Assembly (NCBI RefSeq): GCF_002925845.1
Contig: NZ_PDNI01000071.1
Span: 1-64,000 of the forward strand
Direction of reading: 5' to 3'
DNA length: 64,000 bases
From: Roseovarius nitratireducens
Lineage (GTDB): Bacteria; Pseudomonadota; Alphaproteobacteria; Rhodobacterales; Rhodobacteraceae
Positions 43,844 through 53,771 of this stretch are shown piece by piece. The number at the start of each line of letters is the position of its first letter. The stretch's first letter is position 1. Below the pieces are notes generated by a model. The model did no database searches and was not told where the DNA came from. It saw nothing but the letters and a program-made list of their open reading frames with translations. A program made the position numbers and the translations under genes.

Positions 43844-44644
43844 TCAGAACAGGCGTGGGGCCGATTGCAGCAGCGTCAGCGCGATTGTTTGCGAGGAACT
43901 GGCGGCGAAGCCCGCAATCTGGTCGCGAAGAAGGAATTGCCGGATGAGCCCCTCGCGCAGGCTGTCATCGGCGAGGTCCCTCGGCGAGCCGATATCGAGT
44001 CGCCGGGACGCGACGGATCGCAGCTCGACGAGTTGCCGGTCGAGATCGAGCTGGGCGAAGCTCTGCGGCAGGCCGAGCGCAACCTCGAAGGTCTGGCGCA
44101 GCGGCGGTGTCCCGAGGATGCGAAACCACAGCGCGTTGTCGGAGCCGTCTTCTGCCGCGAGCGCGACCAACTCGCGGTCGGCATTGAGTGCAAGGCGTAA
44201 CGCGCCGTCTTGCTCACCCACCGCGGCCTCGAACTCCCGTCGGCGGAACTGATCAACGATGCGCTCGGCGAAGCCGGGTGGCGGCGGCCCGCTCCGGTCG
44301 CCGGAGAGAAAGCCGAACGCGTCCGCGAAGGCGCGGTAGCGATCATCGGCCAACCGGTTGGCCAGCGCCTTCCGCGATCCGGTCCCCTGCTCGATGATCG
44401 CCCGCACGAAGGCGCGACTGTCGATGTCGTCTTGCAGGCCGAACGCCCCAAGCGCGACCCGCAGCAGGCGCCGGTCCGAGACGAGATCGTCGGCGCTCTC
44501 CGTCCCGGCAATGGATTGCAGGAAATGATCGGTGTCGCGCTGCAGGGCGGGGGCTGCGTTGAACAGCGTTGTTTGCCGCTCGATCGTGCGGCTCAGTAGC
44601 GTCCAGCCCGGCAGGCCGCCCAGGGGAATGACCGGCGTGAACAT
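43844..44644 (-). CDS. DUF1217-type flagellar protein
   Basis: A 266-residue protein: PGWTLLSRTIERQTTLFN, residues ~14-31, then DTDHFLQSIAGTESADDLVS and LVSDRRLLRVALGAFGLQDD, features of the DUF1217 family found in alphaproteobacterial flagellar loci. Members resemble axial or export-associated proteins, but function is not settled. ATG 44644 overlaps the flbT stop by one base, so it belongs to the flaF-flbT unit; the longer frame to 45058 crosses flbT and is rejected. Confidence 0.8.
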   Translation of the reverse strand: MFTPVIPLGGLPGWTLLSRTIERQTTLFNAAPALQRDTDHFLQSIAGTESADDLVSDRRLLRVALGAFGLQDDIDSRAFVRAIIEQGTGSRKALANRLADDRYRAFADAFGFLSGDRSGPPPPGFAERIVDQFRRREFEAAVGEQDGALRLALNADRELVALAAEDGSDNALWFRILGTPPLRQTFEVALGLPQSFAQLDLDRQLVELRSVASRRLDIGSPRDLADDSLREGLIRQFLLRDQIAGFAASSSQTIALTLLQSAPRLF

Positions 44645-45051
44645 CAGGCGCTCTTGCGGTGTGCGAGCAAGCGGTCCTCGCGCGGCAGGAGCGCGCGCAG
44701 CGCCTTGAGGCAGCGATAGTGCTCGGCTTCGAAGAGCGCCGACCCGGCCTGCGCGAGCAGGGCGCGGCTGTCGGGGTCGCGCAGTACCTGGCTGAGCTCC
44801 TCGATGCGGTGCAAGAGCTGGTGGTGCATGTCTTCCGGCGCGGCATCTCCGGACAGCACGAGCTGCGCGGCATAGCAGGCGCGCCGCACTGGCGTCGTCG
44901 CCTCGGTCGGGTGGATGGCGTCGCGCAGACGCAGGATGCGTGCGTCCGGGGTCACGATCGACAGGCGCGCCCGGCGGTCGCCGTTCTCGATCACCGCGCC
45001 GTTGACGAGCACACGCTCCCGCGGGCCGAGCTTGAGGACCAGCCCGCTCAT
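44644..45051 (-). CDS. flbT: Flagellin translation repressor FlbT
   Basis: A 135-residue protein with the FlbT pattern: GLVLKLGPRERVLVNGAVIE, then RLRDAIHPTEATTPVRRACY and the C-terminal EAEHYRCLKALRALLPRED. In Caulobacter FlbT binds the flagellin mRNA leader and lowers its stability until the hook is complete. Flagellin lies just upstream here, in keeping with that. It overlaps flaF by four bases. Confidence 0.95.
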   Translation of the reverse strand: MSGLVLKLGPRERVLVNGAVIENGDRRARLSIVTPDARILRLRDAIHPTEATTPVRRACYAAQLVLSGDAAPEDMHHQLLHRIEELSQVLRDPDSRALLAQAGSALFEAEHYRCLKALRALLPREDRLLAHRKSA

Positions 45052-45422
45052 GTCGCACCGTCCGTGCCGGCCAGCCCGCGCATCACCGCGATGTTCACTT
45101 CGATCAGCGGGTCGGGCGACGCGCCTTCGCGCAAGACCTTGCCGCTATGGACCCGGGTGAATTCGCCAAGATAGACGAGGCGCGCCCGCAGGGCAGGCGG
45201 GAGCGCGTTGGCCGGGTCCACGACGTCGGCGACGAGAATCGTCCAGAGCCGCCGGTTGTCGTGGATCGCCGCGGCGAGGGCCGGCATGTCCTTGCCGATC
45301 GCGACGGCGGATTTGAGGCGGTGCGTGATGCGCGCGAACGTGCGGTACTCGGTGGCGCGCGGTGTGTGGACGGCACCGGCCTCCGCGCCATAGGCGGCTT
45401 GTGCCTGCAGGGTCTTGTTCAC
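45048..45422 (-). CDS. flaF: Flagellin synthesis regulator FlaF
   Basis: A 124-residue FlaF: QAAYGAEAGAVHTPRATEYR, then FARITHRLKSA and NRRLWTILVADVVDPANALP. FlaF is needed for flagellin synthesis or secretion in Caulobacter and acts opposite to FlbT. It is 80 bp after the flagellin stop, possibly on the same transcript. Confidence 0.95.
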   Translation of the reverse strand: MNKTLQAQAAYGAEAGAVHTPRATEYRTFARITHRLKSAVAIGKDMPALAAAIHDNRRLWTILVADVVDPANALPPALRARLVYLGEFTRVHSGKVLREGASPDPLIEVNIAVMRGLAGTDGAT

Positions 45423-45502
45423 GTCTTGTCCTTTCGTGGGGACGGTGCGGGATGGGGATCAAGCATCGGGTCAGGGGCGCCGGGCGGGCGCCCCTGCAAG
45501 GG

Positions 45503-46834
45503 TTACCTGAACAGCGACAGGATCGCCTGCGGTGCCTGGTTTGCGATCGAGAGCGATTGCGTGGCGAGCTGCTGCTGCACCTGCAGCGCCTGCAGCCGCG
45601 CCGACGCTTCCTCGAGATCGGCATCGACGAGCGAGCCGATGCCGGAGGTGAGCGAATCGGTCAGCTTGCCGACGAATTCGGATTGCGTGGCAATTCGCCC
45701 TTCTGCCGAGCCGAAGGCCGCGGCGGCGTCGACCGACTTCTGGATCAGGCTCTCGATCGTGTTGAGCGCGCCGGTGGCCCCGGCATCGGTGGTGACGTCC
45801 ACGTTCTGCAACGCACCAAGCCCGCCGCTTGCCGCCGACGAGCCCGGCGTGCCGCCGGTCTGTGCGCGCAGGCCGATATCGAGGTTGGCGTTGCTCGTGC
45901 CCGCGTCCCCGTTGGTGATCGTGATCTGGTTGTTGCTCACCGTGGCCGAGAGCTTCAGCGAGGAATCGGTCGCGGCCTCGAAGAAGGTATTGATCTGGTT
46001 GGCTAGGTTGCTGGCAACATCCGCCGTGCCATCGGTTGCACTGGCCACGAACTGGAAGGTGCGCTGCCCGGTCGCGGTGCCGCCTCCGGCCACGTTCACC
46101 GGGACGTTGCCGAGGTCGATCTGAAAGCTGTCGCCCGCCGCCACCTGACCGATGGTGATGACCTCGCTCGTGTTGTTGGCGATTGAGGCGTTGGACGTCC
46201 CGCCGTCGATGGTGGCGGTATCGTTAAAGACGGTCGTCGAGCCGGCACTGTCGATCAGGGCCGAGGCCGCAGCCGCATCCGCCAGGTCAGTGGTCCCGAA
46301 GGCCTGTGCCGTGACGGGTGTGGTCACCGACAGGTTCTGCCGCGCGACCTCGATCTGGCTGGCCGACACGTTGCCCGAGGCATCGCGATCCAGAGACGCG
46401 AGGATGTTGATGGCGTCCGTACTGCTCCCATCGACGAGGTTCAGCCCGTTGAACTGCGCCGCGCCCACGACCGAGCCGATCTGCTTGGTCAACTCGTCAA
46501 TATCGATCTGGATCTTGGAGCGGTCGACATTCTGCTCTTGCGCGGCGACGATCTGGCCTTTGACCTTGGTCAGAAGATCGGTGACGGTTTCAGCGGCCTG
46601 CCGTCCGACCGCGACGGTGGATTCACCCAGCGAGAGGCTGTCGGAGATGGCCCTGAACCCGCTGACATCCGATTCCATCACCTTGGAGATGGCGAACACG
46701 GCGGCGTTGTCCTTGGCAGTCGCCACCTCCTTGCCGGTCGAGATCACATCCTGCGTCCGGGCGAGGCTGGAATTCACCGATTGCAGGGTCTGGAGCGCGA
46801 CCATCGCGCTGTTGTTGGTCAGGATACTGGACAT
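45503..46834 (-). CDS. fliC: Flagellin
   Basis: A 443-residue filament protein. The conserved D0/D1 ends are present: MSSILTNNSAMVALQTLQSV and LARTQDVISTGKEVATAKDN at the start, and DADLEEASARLQALQVQQQL with LSIANQAPQAILSLFR at the end. The centre (residues ~155-330) is the variable Thr/Asn/Ala-rich surface domain. ATG 46834 has AGGA upstream; the 17-codon longer start lacks support. The candidate CtrA box at 46989-47003 lies about 155 bp upstream. Confidence 0.97.
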   Translation of the reverse strand: MSSILTNNSAMVALQTLQSVNSSLARTQDVISTGKEVATAKDNAAVFAISKVMESDVSGFRAISDSLSLGESTVAVGRQAAETVTDLLTKVKGQIVAAQEQNVDRSKIQIDIDELTKQIGSVVGAAQFNGLNLVDGSSTDAINILASLDRDASGNVSASQIEVARQNLSVTTPVTAQAFGTTDLADAAAASALIDSAGSTTVFNDTATIDGGTSNASIANNTSEVITIGQVAAGDSFQIDLGNVPVNVAGGGTATGQRTFQFVASATDGTADVASNLANQINTFFEAATDSSLKLSATVSNNQITITNGDAGTSNANLDIGLRAQTGGTPGSSAASGGLGALQNVDVTTDAGATGALNTIESLIQKSVDAAAAFGSAEGRIATQSEFVGKLTDSLTSGIGSLVDADLEEASARLQALQVQQQLATQSLSIANQAPQAILSLFR

Positions 46835-46988
46835 GGTATTTTCCTCATGACTGCGACGCGTTTGCGCCGGTTGAAAGGCCGCCATTGCGGGTGGCCGGGC
46901 GCGTCATTCTGACGTTTGCGGCCGCCCACCTCCGGGTCCGGCCGCGCCATCTCATCGCGAGTGCCCGTCCAGATTTGCCCGGCAGTTG

Positions 46989-47003
46989 CTAATGGAGTGC
47001 TAA
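46989..47003 (-). promoter_or_regulatory. Candidate CtrA box upstream of flagellin
   Basis: On the minus strand it reads TTAG-N7-TTAG, two changes from TTAA-N7-TTAA. The region 46835-47043 between flagellin and the FlgN-like gene holds no gene, and this box is its only notable feature. The motif was seen by eye; activity is inferred. Confidence 0.4.
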
Positions 47004-47043
47004 TCGCCCCCGGTGATTTCGCGCGCATTTGAGACAAATCCGG

Positions 47044-47403
47044 TCATGCCCGGCGTTCGACCTTGTGCGACAGGATGCCCGCGATGGTCGTCTTGCGGCC
47101 CTGGGGGTCGTAGGTCTCCATCGTGCCGCGCAGGCGGCGATAGGCCGAGAGCCGCCCCGCCGCGAGGCGGATGCCCTGAAGCGTGCCGTCGAGCAGTGCC
47201 TGGTTGCGCCGCGCCGTATCGCCGAGGTGCCGCAGGGCCTCGAGCGCCTTGGGCTCAAGGCGCCCGAGCTCTTCTGCGAGCGCCTCCTTTTTCCGGGCCA
47301 GCGCGGCCAGCGCGTGCAAATCGCCCGACAAGAGCGCTGCGCGTTCGCGTGCGAGCAACGAATCGAGCCGGGTGTGAAGGTCGTCGGGGTCAGGCGCTGT
47401 CAT
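47044..47403 (-). CDS. FlgN-like export chaperone (tentative)
   Basis: A 119-residue helical protein (DDLHTRLDSLLARERAALLS, LAALARKKEALAEELGRLEP, then RNQALLDGTLQGIRLAAGRL and the GRKTTIAG tail). The helical hairpin and the last block resemble FlgN, the chaperone for hook-filament junction proteins. Sequence identity is too low to be sure. It overlaps the FlgJ-like gene by 14 bases, which suggests one transcript. Confidence 0.65.
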   Translation of the reverse strand: MTAPDPDDLHTRLDSLLARERAALLSGDLHALAALARKKEALAEELGRLEPKALEALRHLGDTARRNQALLDGTLQGIRLAAGRLSAYRRLRGTMETYDPQGRKTTIAGILSHKVERRA

Positions 47404-47680
47404 GGGCCGTCTCCTTCATGGCTGCTTCGATCATGTCAGCAAGGCCGATCCCGCCCTTGTTCACGATCTCGCGCGCGACAGCCTCGCGGTGAAACGAGGC
47501 GAACTGGCTCTCGCCCGTGCTTCCGCTGAAGTTGTTGTCCTGCTCGCCGAGGCCGGTGGCCTTGAGCATTTCCGCCAGAAAGCTGGCCTCGAGCGCCTCG
47601 GCGGCGGCGCGTCGGGCGGTGTCCGGGCCGGGCGGGGCGGTGTCCATGTGGGGGGTCGAAAACGATGGAGCAGAGAGCAT
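47390..47680 (-). CDS. FlgJ-like rod-binding protein (no muramidase domain)
   Basis: A 96-residue protein with the rod-binding FlgJ pattern: AAEALEASFLAEMLKATGLG, then GESQFASFHREAVAREIVNK and GGIGLADMIEAAM. The peptidoglycan-hydrolase domain of enterobacterial FlgJ is absent, as in most alphaproteobacteria, so a separate lytic enzyme is expected. It is divergent from fliK. Confidence 0.88.
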   Translation of the reverse strand: MLSAPSFSTPHMDTAPPGPDTARRAAAEALEASFLAEMLKATGLGEQDNNFSGSTGESQFASFHREAVAREIVNKGGIGLADMIEAAMKETAHDSA

Positions 47681-47728
47681 GGCATTACCTCGAATTGTTG
47701 GAATTTCACCCCATCAAACCGCAAAGCC

Positions 47729-47745
47729 GTAAAGAACCGGTAACC
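47729..47745 (+). promoter_or_regulatory. Candidate CtrA box between the flgJ-like gene and fliK
   Basis: GTAA (47729-47732), seven bases, GTAACC (47740-47745): the TTAA-N7-TTAACC pattern with T to G at the first base of each half. It is 52 bp before the fliK ATG in the divergent intergenic region. Confidence 0.4.
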
Positions 47746-47796
47746 GAATTCTGCGAGGTTCCAATGCGCAACGGATATCGGACGGGGTAAAGGCGC

Positions 47797-49737
47797 ATGA
47801 TGACTTTCACAGGGTTCAGCGGTGGATCGTCCGGGCCGGTACCGGCGACGACCGGCGTTGTGGCGCGGCCCGGTGCCGCCACGTCCTCTCCCGGTGCGGG
47901 CCGTGCCTTTGCTGCGGTCATGGGCGCGGGTGGGGCCGACGGATCGGACGCGCCGGATGCGCCCGTGCCCGACATGGCGACCGGGGGTGACGGGCCCTTT
48001 GCCGCGGCGGGCGCCGCCGCGCCGGGGCCTGCCACGTCGGGGATGAGGCGCGTGACTGCCACAGTGCCGGGTAACAGTCAGGGTGCGGATGGGGCCGATG
48101 ACGCGGAGACCGCGATCGTGGCTGCCCCCGGCGATAGCGACGCGATGCCGTCATTGGGGGTGATGCCACAGGTTGACGCGGCGCAGCGGGTCGGGACCGC
48201 GCCGCCGCATGACGCAACGTTGGCGGACGCCACCGCGCGCCACATCGCGACGCCAACGCCTGCATCGCACCACGCGCAGGCGCCCCCGTCCACCACCGCC
48301 ATGCAGGCACCGGCCCGCTTGCCCGAACAGGGCGGGGAGGGCGCGGGCTCGGGTGAACGACCGCAGGACAGCGGCCCCGTCGCCCGGCCTGGGCAAGGGG
48401 GGGCACCGGACGTGCGATCCGTTGCAATAGCTTCTCCGCGCGGCACGGCCGTTCCTGATGGGCGTGCCGCAGCGATGGAGGCCGGTGGCACCGCGCCCGG
48501 CGCGCCCGAAACGCCGGACACACCCGATGCGTCCGTCACGTCCGCGCGGCCCCGGCTGCCCCTCGCTGCCGACGCGCCCGATGCGTCGCGACCGGCCCTC
48601 GTCGCTACGCCAAACCGGGGGTCCGCTGCGCAGGCCGCGGTTGCCGTTACGGCACAGGCCCGGGCCACACTGCCGCAGTCCCCGGCCCGCGTACCCGGAT
48701 CGGGCGAAGAGGGTGTCGGGTCCACGACGCGCGCCACGAAGGTCGGGTCCGCTGCCCTGCCGGGGCAGGGGGCGGCGCAAGAGGCACGGCAGATCGCGGT
48801 GTCCGCTCCGCGTGTCCCGGCCGTTTCCGACGGGGGAGGCCAGTCACAACATGCAGGAGGTGATGGTCCTGATTTTCCTGCCCAGCCGCGGAAGTCGCTG
48901 GCCGCGCCAATGCTTGCACCGGCGGGGCGTGCGTCCCCCGCGCCTGCCGCATCTGTGCCGCAGGCTGCCGTCGCGGTGCAGCCCGTGGCACCACCACTCC
49001 TGTCATTAGCCCCCGCGCCAGCCCCGATCATCCCTGCCGAGGGCAAGAGATCGGCGCCACTCGTCGCATCTTCCGCCCCGAAAGGGCGCCTTGACGCGCC
49101 ACGCGCTTCCGGGCCACGCGCCGCGCCCGCACTCCCGGTCGTCGCCGTCGCCCTGCCGCCGCTTGGTGCACCGTTGCAGGCCGATGCCTCCACGGCCTTC
49201 GCCGCCGCGATGCGGATCGCCCTGGACCTTACGGGCCACGCCGATCCGACCCTCGCCGCGTCCGACCAAGACGTCTCGGCGCCGCAGGCCCCCTCTCTTG
49301 CGCCGCCAGCGCCACAGGGTGCTGCGGCGCAAGATATCCCCCGGCAGATCGCGCTTCGGATCGCTCATGCGGCGGCGGGTGCGGCCGGCGCCGGGCGCGG
49401 CACGATCGAGCTCAGCCTCAGCCCCGAGGAGCTTGGCCGCGTCCGCCTGCGCCTGCATCCCTCCGAGGGCGGACTCAGCGTGACGATCACCGCCGACCGT
49501 CCCGAGACGCTCGACCTCATGCGCCGCAACATCGACCTGCTGGCACGCGAATTCCTCGAGATCGGATACGAGGGCGCGCAGTTCGATTTTGCACAGGGCG
49601 GGCCGGGCGCAGATGCCGATCCCGGTGCGCCCGACCTTGCGCCCGCTCCCGCGCTTGCCGCCCCGCCGCCCGACACCGCGCGGCCCTCGCAAGCGGCGCT
49701 GCTCATGCTGGGAGACCGGCTCGATATCAGGCTCTAG
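47797..49737 (+). CDS. fliK: Flagellar hook-length control protein FliK
   Basis: A 646-residue protein. The first ~500 residues are Pro/Ala/Gly-rich low-complexity sequence (the ruler part). The folded C-terminal domain at ~535-615 has the FliK pattern GRGTIELSLSPEELGRVRLR, ITADRPETLDLMRRNIDLLA and EFLEIGYEGAQFDF. It measures the hook and triggers the FlhB export switch. ATG 47797 is chosen with AAAGG upstream; ATG 47800 is an equal alternative. It is 12 bp before flgD in the same unit. Confidence 0.93.
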   Translation: MMTFTGFSGGSSGPVPATTGVVARPGAATSSPGAGRAFAAVMGAGGADGSDAPDAPVPDMATGGDGPFAAAGAAAPGPATSGMRRVTATVPGNSQGADGADDAETAIVAAPGDSDAMPSLGVMPQVDAAQRVGTAPPHDATLADATARHIATPTPASHHAQAPPSTTAMQAPARLPEQGGEGAGSGERPQDSGPVARPGQGGAPDVRSVAIASPRGTAVPDGRAAAMEAGGTAPGAPETPDTPDASVTSARPRLPLAADAPDASRPALVATPNRGSAAQAAVAVTAQARATLPQSPARVPGSGEEGVGSTTRATKVGSAALPGQGAAQEARQIAVSAPRVPAVSDGGGQSQHAGGDGPDFPAQPRKSLAAPMLAPAGRASPAPAASVPQAAVAVQPVAPPLLSLAPAPAPIIPAEGKRSAPLVASSAPKGRLDAPRASGPRAAPALPVVAVALPPLGAPLQADASTAFAAAMRIALDLTGHADPTLAASDQDVSAPQAPSLAPPAPQGAAAQDIPRQIALRIAHAAAGAAGAGRGTIELSLSPEELGRVRLRLHPSEGGLSVTITADRPETLDLMRRNIDLLAREFLEIGYEGAQFDFAQGGPGADADPGAPDLAPAPALAAPPPDTARPSQAALLMLGDRLDIRL

Positions 49738-49749
49738 AAAGGACAGATC

Positions 49750-50439
49750 ATGGAACCATTGACAGGCATCGCCCCCGCTCCGGCCGCGCCCGCACCCGTG
49801 GCGCCTTCCACCGCGGACGGGGCCGAGACCGGAGGCAACAGCGCGCTCAGTTCGGATTTCGAGACGTTCCTGCGGATGCTGACCACGCAATTGCAGAACC
49901 AGGATCCCCTCAACCCCGTCGATTCTGCCGATTTCGCGGTGCAGCTCGCCACCTTCTCCTCGGTCGAGCAACAAGTGCAGACGAACGAGTTGCTGACCGG
50001 CCTCGGCTCGCAGATGGCGACGCTCGGCATGGCGCAGTTTCCGGGCTGGATCGGGCTCGAGGCCGAGGTGCGCGCGGCAGTGCAGTTCACCGGCGATCCG
50101 GTGGAGGTCGAGGTGGCCGTCGATCCGAACGCCGACACCGCCGAACTGGTCGTCACCAATGCGCAAGGGGCCGTGGTGGCACGGTCTGCACTGCCCGCCG
50201 AGAGCGGCCCGCTACTGTGGGAAGCGCGCGATCAGCAAGGTCAGCCGCTGCCGGAGGGCAGCTATACGCTCTCGGTGCTGTCGCTCATCGCGGGCGAGAC
50301 GGTCGCAAGCCACGACGTGCACATGCGCAGCCGCGTTGCCGAGGCGCGGCTCGACGACGGCGAGGTGCGCCTCGTGCTGGATAACGGGCAGAGCGTTACC
50401 CCCGATGAGGTGATCGGCCTGCGTCCGCCGCCAGTTTGA
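49750..50439 (+). CDS. flgD: Flagellar hook-capping protein FlgD
   Basis: A 229-residue scaffold with the FlgD N-terminal pattern FETFLRMLTTQLQNQDPLNP, then VDSADFAVQLATFSSVEQQV-QTN. The beta-rich FlgD Ig/tudor part follows with DQQGQPLPEGSYTLSV. It caps the growing hook and is needed for FlgE assembly; flgE itself is outside the window. It ends the flagellar locus on this side and is convergent with ubiB. Confidence 0.96.
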   Translation: MEPLTGIAPAPAAPAPVAPSTADGAETGGNSALSSDFETFLRMLTTQLQNQDPLNPVDSADFAVQLATFSSVEQQVQTNELLTGLGSQMATLGMAQFPGWIGLEAEVRAAVQFTGDPVEVEVAVDPNADTAELVVTNAQGAVVARSALPAESGPLLWEARDQQGQPLPEGSYTLSVLSLIAGETVASHDVHMRSRVAEARLDDGEVRLVLDNGQSVTPDEVIGLRPPPV

Positions 50440-50469
50440 TCCGCGCACCGCGCGACCGCACCCGGAGCC

Positions 50470-52011
50470 CTAGAACAGCGCCATCCCCAGCAGCGCGGCT
50501 CCTGCGCCCAGCGCGATGCCCGCCGCGCCCCAAAAAAGCCGTCCCGGCCAGCGGCGCGGTGGCGTGGTTGTCTCCGGGGCTGCCTGCCTGATCAGTGCCG
50601 CCTCGACGAGGCCGGGCAGGCGCGGGCCGTAGCGCGACAGCACCATGGCTGTGCGCCCCAGGTCGCGCAGAGCCGCACGCGGGCCCATCTCGCCGCGGAT
50701 GTAATCCTCCACCACGGGCCGCGCGACCTGCCAGATGTTGATCTGCGGATCGAGCGAGCGTGCCACGCCTTCGACCACCACCATAGTGCGTTGCAACAGG
50801 ATCAGCTCGGTGCGTGTCTCCATGCCGAACCGCTCGGTCACTTCGAAGAGATAGCTCAGCAGGCTGCCCATCGAGATGCGGCTCGCGTCCATGCCGAAGA
50901 TCGGCTCGCCCACCGCGCGCAACGCGCGGGCAAAGGCGTCCACGTCCTGATCGCGCGGCACGTAACCGGCCTCGAAATGCACCTCGGCCACCCGGCGGTA
51001 ATCGCGCTTGATGAAGCCGTAGAGGATCTCGGCATAGACGCGGCGGGTATATTCGTCGATATGGCCCATGATCCCGAAATCATAGGCGAGGATGTCGCCA
51101 TTCGCGGCCACCTTGAGGTTGCCCTGGTGCATGTCGGCATGAAAATACCCGTCGCGCAGCGCGTGGCTGAGAAAAAGCTGCAGCACCCGCGCCGCCAGCG
51201 CCACCCGGTCGTGCCCAGCCGCGTCGAGCGCGGCATTGTCGCCCAACGGCACACCATCGGCCCATTCCATCGTCATCACCCGGCGCGAGGACAGGTGCCA
51301 GCGCACGTCAGGCAGCCGAAACCCCTCGTCCGCGCCGGTATTGGCCGCGAATTCCGAGGCCGAGGCCGCCTCGAGCCGCAGGTCAAGCTCGGCCGTCACA
51401 ACGCCGTCGAAATGCGCGATCACATCCGTAGGCCGCAGCCGCCGCGCGCCCGGGGCCAGCACCTCGACCATGCGGGCGGCGAAATAGAAGGCGTCGATAT
51501 CGCGGCGAAACGCCCGCTCGATCCCCGGGCGCAGCACCTTGATGGCCACGGTCTCGCCGTCTTCGCGCAGCCGCGCCTTGTGCACCTGGGCGATCGAGGC
51601 CGCGGCCACCGGCGGGCTGAAATCGTCGAACATCTCGTCCACCGGACGGCCCAGCTCGGCGGCGATACTGGCCTTGGCGGTGTCGAGGGGAAAGGGCGGC
51701 AGCTTGTCCTGCAGCACGCGTAGCTGCGCCGCCAGTTCCTCGCCCACGAGATCGGGTCGCGTGCTGAGGATTTGGCCGAACTTGATATAGGCGGGGCCCA
51801 GCGCCGTGAGCGCGCGCACCGCAGGCGGCATCGTGGCGTCGCCCGGGTAGCCCAGCCACTGAAACGGCCAGGCGAGCGTGCGCATCGTCGCACGCACCAG
51901 CGGCGGTGCCTCGAACGCCTCCATGATGAGGCCCATCGCGCCGGTGCGCTCGAGCGTTGCGCCGGTGCGGATGAGCCGCAGGATATTGTGCGGCCCCCTC
52001 AAATCTTCCAA
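50470..52011 (-). CDS. ubiB: Ubiquinone biosynthesis kinase-like protein UbiB
   Basis: A 513-residue ADCK/UbiB atypical kinase-like ATPase. The KxGQ motif lies in [19 protein letters not shown], the Ala-rich loop is in [13 protein letters not shown], and the catalytic-loop-like [11 protein letters not shown] and [10 protein letters not shown] come later. Two hydrophobic segments lie near the C-terminus. It is required for ubiquinone synthesis at the inner membrane. It overlaps ubiE by 13 bases, a common pairing. Confidence 0.97.
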   Translation of the reverse strand: MEDLRGPHNILRLIRTGATLERTGAMGLIMEAFEAPPLVRATMRTLAWPFQWLGYPGDATMPPAVRALTALGPAYIKFGQILSTRPDLVGEELAAQLRVLQDKLPPFPLDTAKASIAAELGRPVDEMFDDFSPPVAAASIAQVHKARLREDGETVAIKVLRPGIERAFRRDIDAFYFAARMVEVLAPGARRLRPTDVIAHFDGVVTAELDLRLEAASASEFAANTGADEGFRLPDVRWHLSSRRVMTMEWADGVPLGDNAALDAAGHDRVALAARVLQLFLSHALRDGYFHADMHQGNLKVAANGDILAYDFGIMGHIDEYTRRVYAEILYGFIKRDYRRVAEVHFEAGYVPRDQDVDAFARALRAVGEPIFGMDASRISMGSLLSYLFEVTERFGMETRTELILLQRTMVVVEGVARSLDPQINIWQVARPVVEDYIRGEMGPRAALRDLGRTAMVLSRYGPRLPGLVEAALIRQAAPETTTPPRRWPGRLFWGAAGIALGAGAALLGMALF

Positions 52012-52742
52012 CCCGAATGCAGGCAGGCGATACCCATGCTCAGATTACGGTACTTCGCGTTGGCAAAGCCCGCGTCGCGCACCATGCCGAGGAACGTTTC
52101 CTGGTCGGGAAAGCGGCGGATCGATTCCACCAGGTATTGATAGCTGTCGCGATCATTCGCGATCGCCTGCCCCAGCCGCGGGATGATGTTGAAGGAATAG
52201 AGGTCATAGACCTTTTGCATCAGCTCGTTGGGGATCTGGCTGAATTCCAGCACCATGAGCCGCCCGCCGGGGCGCAGCACGCGAAACGCCTCGGCAAGCG
52301 CGTCCTCGGGGCGGGTCACGTTGCGGATGCCAAAGCTGATCGTGTAGACGTCGAAACTGTTGTCGTCGAAGGGCAGCGCCATCGCGTCGCCCACCACCCA
52401 GTCGAGGCTCTGGGCCAGCGCCTCCGCCTCGGCGCGCCTGCGCCCTTCCACCAGCATCTCTTCGGTCAGGTCGAGCACGGTGGCATGGCCTTGCCCCGCG
52501 CGCTTGAGAAACCGGAACGAAATGTCGCCGGTGCCCCCCGCCACGTCCAGCAGCCGCTGACCTGGCCGCGGCGCGAGCCAGTCCATCATGGCGTCCTTCC
52601 AGACCCGGTGAATCCCGAAGGACATGGCGTCGTTCATCACGTCGTATTTCGACGCCACCGAGCCAAAGACCCCGCGCACGCGCCCCGCCTTCTCCGATTC
52701 GGGTACCTCCTGGTATCCGAAATGCGTGGTTTTCTCGCTCAT
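51999..52742 (-). CDS. ubiE: Ubiquinone/menaquinone methyltransferase UbiE
   Basis: A 247-residue SAM-dependent C-methyltransferase. It has [20 protein letters not shown], the SAM loop [16 protein letters not shown], and the signature [20 protein letters not shown] (residues ~143-162). It methylates demethylubiquinone and demethylmenaquinone precursors. It starts the ubiE-ubiB unit and is divergent from mutM, with 96 bp between. Confidence 0.97.
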   Translation of the reverse strand: MSEKTTHFGYQEVPESEKAGRVRGVFGSVASKYDVMNDAMSFGIHRVWKDAMMDWLAPRPGQRLLDVAGGTGDISFRFLKRAGQGHATVLDLTEEMLVEGRRRAEAEALAQSLDWVVGDAMALPFDDNSFDVYTISFGIRNVTRPEDALAEAFRVLRPGGRLMVLEFSQIPNELMQKVYDLYSFNIIPRLGQAIANDRDSYQYLVESIRRFPDQETFLGMVRDAGFANAKYRNLSMGIACLHSGWKI

Positions 52743-52838
52743 CGCCTGCCCCGGCTCTTGCCGTTTGTGTCCCTCGCCCTTCTTATAGGGCGCTCACCGG
52801 GGGTGACAATGCGCCCCTTTCACGCGCCGAGGTGCCCG

Positions 52839-53690
52839 ATGCCCGAATTGCCCGAGGTCGAAACCGTGCGACGCGGCCTTGCGCCCGTGATGGAAGGAGA
52901 CGTGATTGCGCGTGCGCGCGTCAATCGCCCCGACCTGCGCTGGCCGTTTCCACCGGACATGGCCGCGCGTCTCACCGGCGCCCGCGTGCTGGCGCTGCGG
53001 CGGCGGTCGAAATACCTGCTGGCCGATCTCTCTACGGGCGAGACGCTGCTCGTGCACCTGGGCATGTCGGGGCGGATGCTTGTCTCGGGCGATACGCTGG
53101 GCCGCTTCGTGCATGACCATCCTGCCCCGGAAAAGCACGACCATGTCGTGATCGACATGGAGAACCGAGCGCGTATCACCTTCAACGACCCGCGCCGCTT
53201 TGGCGCGATGGACCTGATGGCGACCGCGGTTGTCGAGGCGCACCCGCTGCTGGCGCGGCTGGGGCCCGAGCCCCTGGGCAATGCCTTTCACGAGACGCAT
53301 CTCACCGCTGCGCTCGCCGGGCGCCGCACGCCCGTCAAGGCGGCGCTGCTCGACCAGAGAATCGTCGCGGGGCTGGGAAATATCTACGCCTGCGAGGCGC
53401 TTTTTCGCGCCCGCATCTCGCCACGGCGACTGGCAGGCAACCTCGGGCCCCGCCGCATCGCCCGGCTTGTCCCCGCGATCCGCGACGTGCTCCGTGACGC
53501 CATCGCGGCGGGGGGCTCGTCGCTGCGCGACTACCGGCAGGCCGATGGCGAACTGGGTTATTTCCAGCACGCCTTTGACGTCTACGGGCGCGAGGGCGCG
53601 CCCTGTCACGGCCCCGGCTGCGACGCGCAAATCGCCCGTATCGTGCAGTCCGCCCGGTCGAGCTTCTACTGCCCGCGCTGCCAAAGATAG
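52839..53690 (+). CDS. mutM: Formamidopyrimidine-DNA glycosylase
   Basis: A 283-residue bifunctional glycosylase for oxidised purines. The catalytic Pro and Glu follow the start Met ([14 protein letters not shown]). The conserved Lys is in [11 protein letters not shown], and the helix-two-turn-helix is [18 protein letters not shown]. The zinc finger has Cys in CHGPGC and YCPRCQR at the end. ATG 52839 is fixed by the catalytic N-terminus; the longer open frame is an overlap with ubiE. Confidence 0.98.
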   Translation: MPELPEVETVRRGLAPVMEGDVIARARVNRPDLRWPFPPDMAARLTGARVLALRRRSKYLLADLSTGETLLVHLGMSGRMLVSGDTLGRFVHDHPAPEKHDHVVIDMENRARITFNDPRRFGAMDLMATAVVEAHPLLARLGPEPLGNAFHETHLTAALAGRRTPVKAALLDQRIVAGLGNIYACEALFRARISPRRLAGNLGPRRIARLVPAIRDVLRDAIAAGGSSLRDYRQADGELGYFQHAFDVYGREGAPCHGPGCDAQIARIVQSARSSFYCPRCQR

Positions 53691-53771
53691 GTTGATCGGG
53701 CGCGCCAGAATGGTAATGACTCGGTTTGACCAGACCAGTCGACCCTTCCGAAACCACCGAAAGCAGACTTC

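Noticed and set aside
46835-47043. Sigma-54 promoter upstream of flagellin
   Set aside because: No TGGCAC-N5-TTGC match was found in the gap on either strand; the CtrA-like box is the better candidate.
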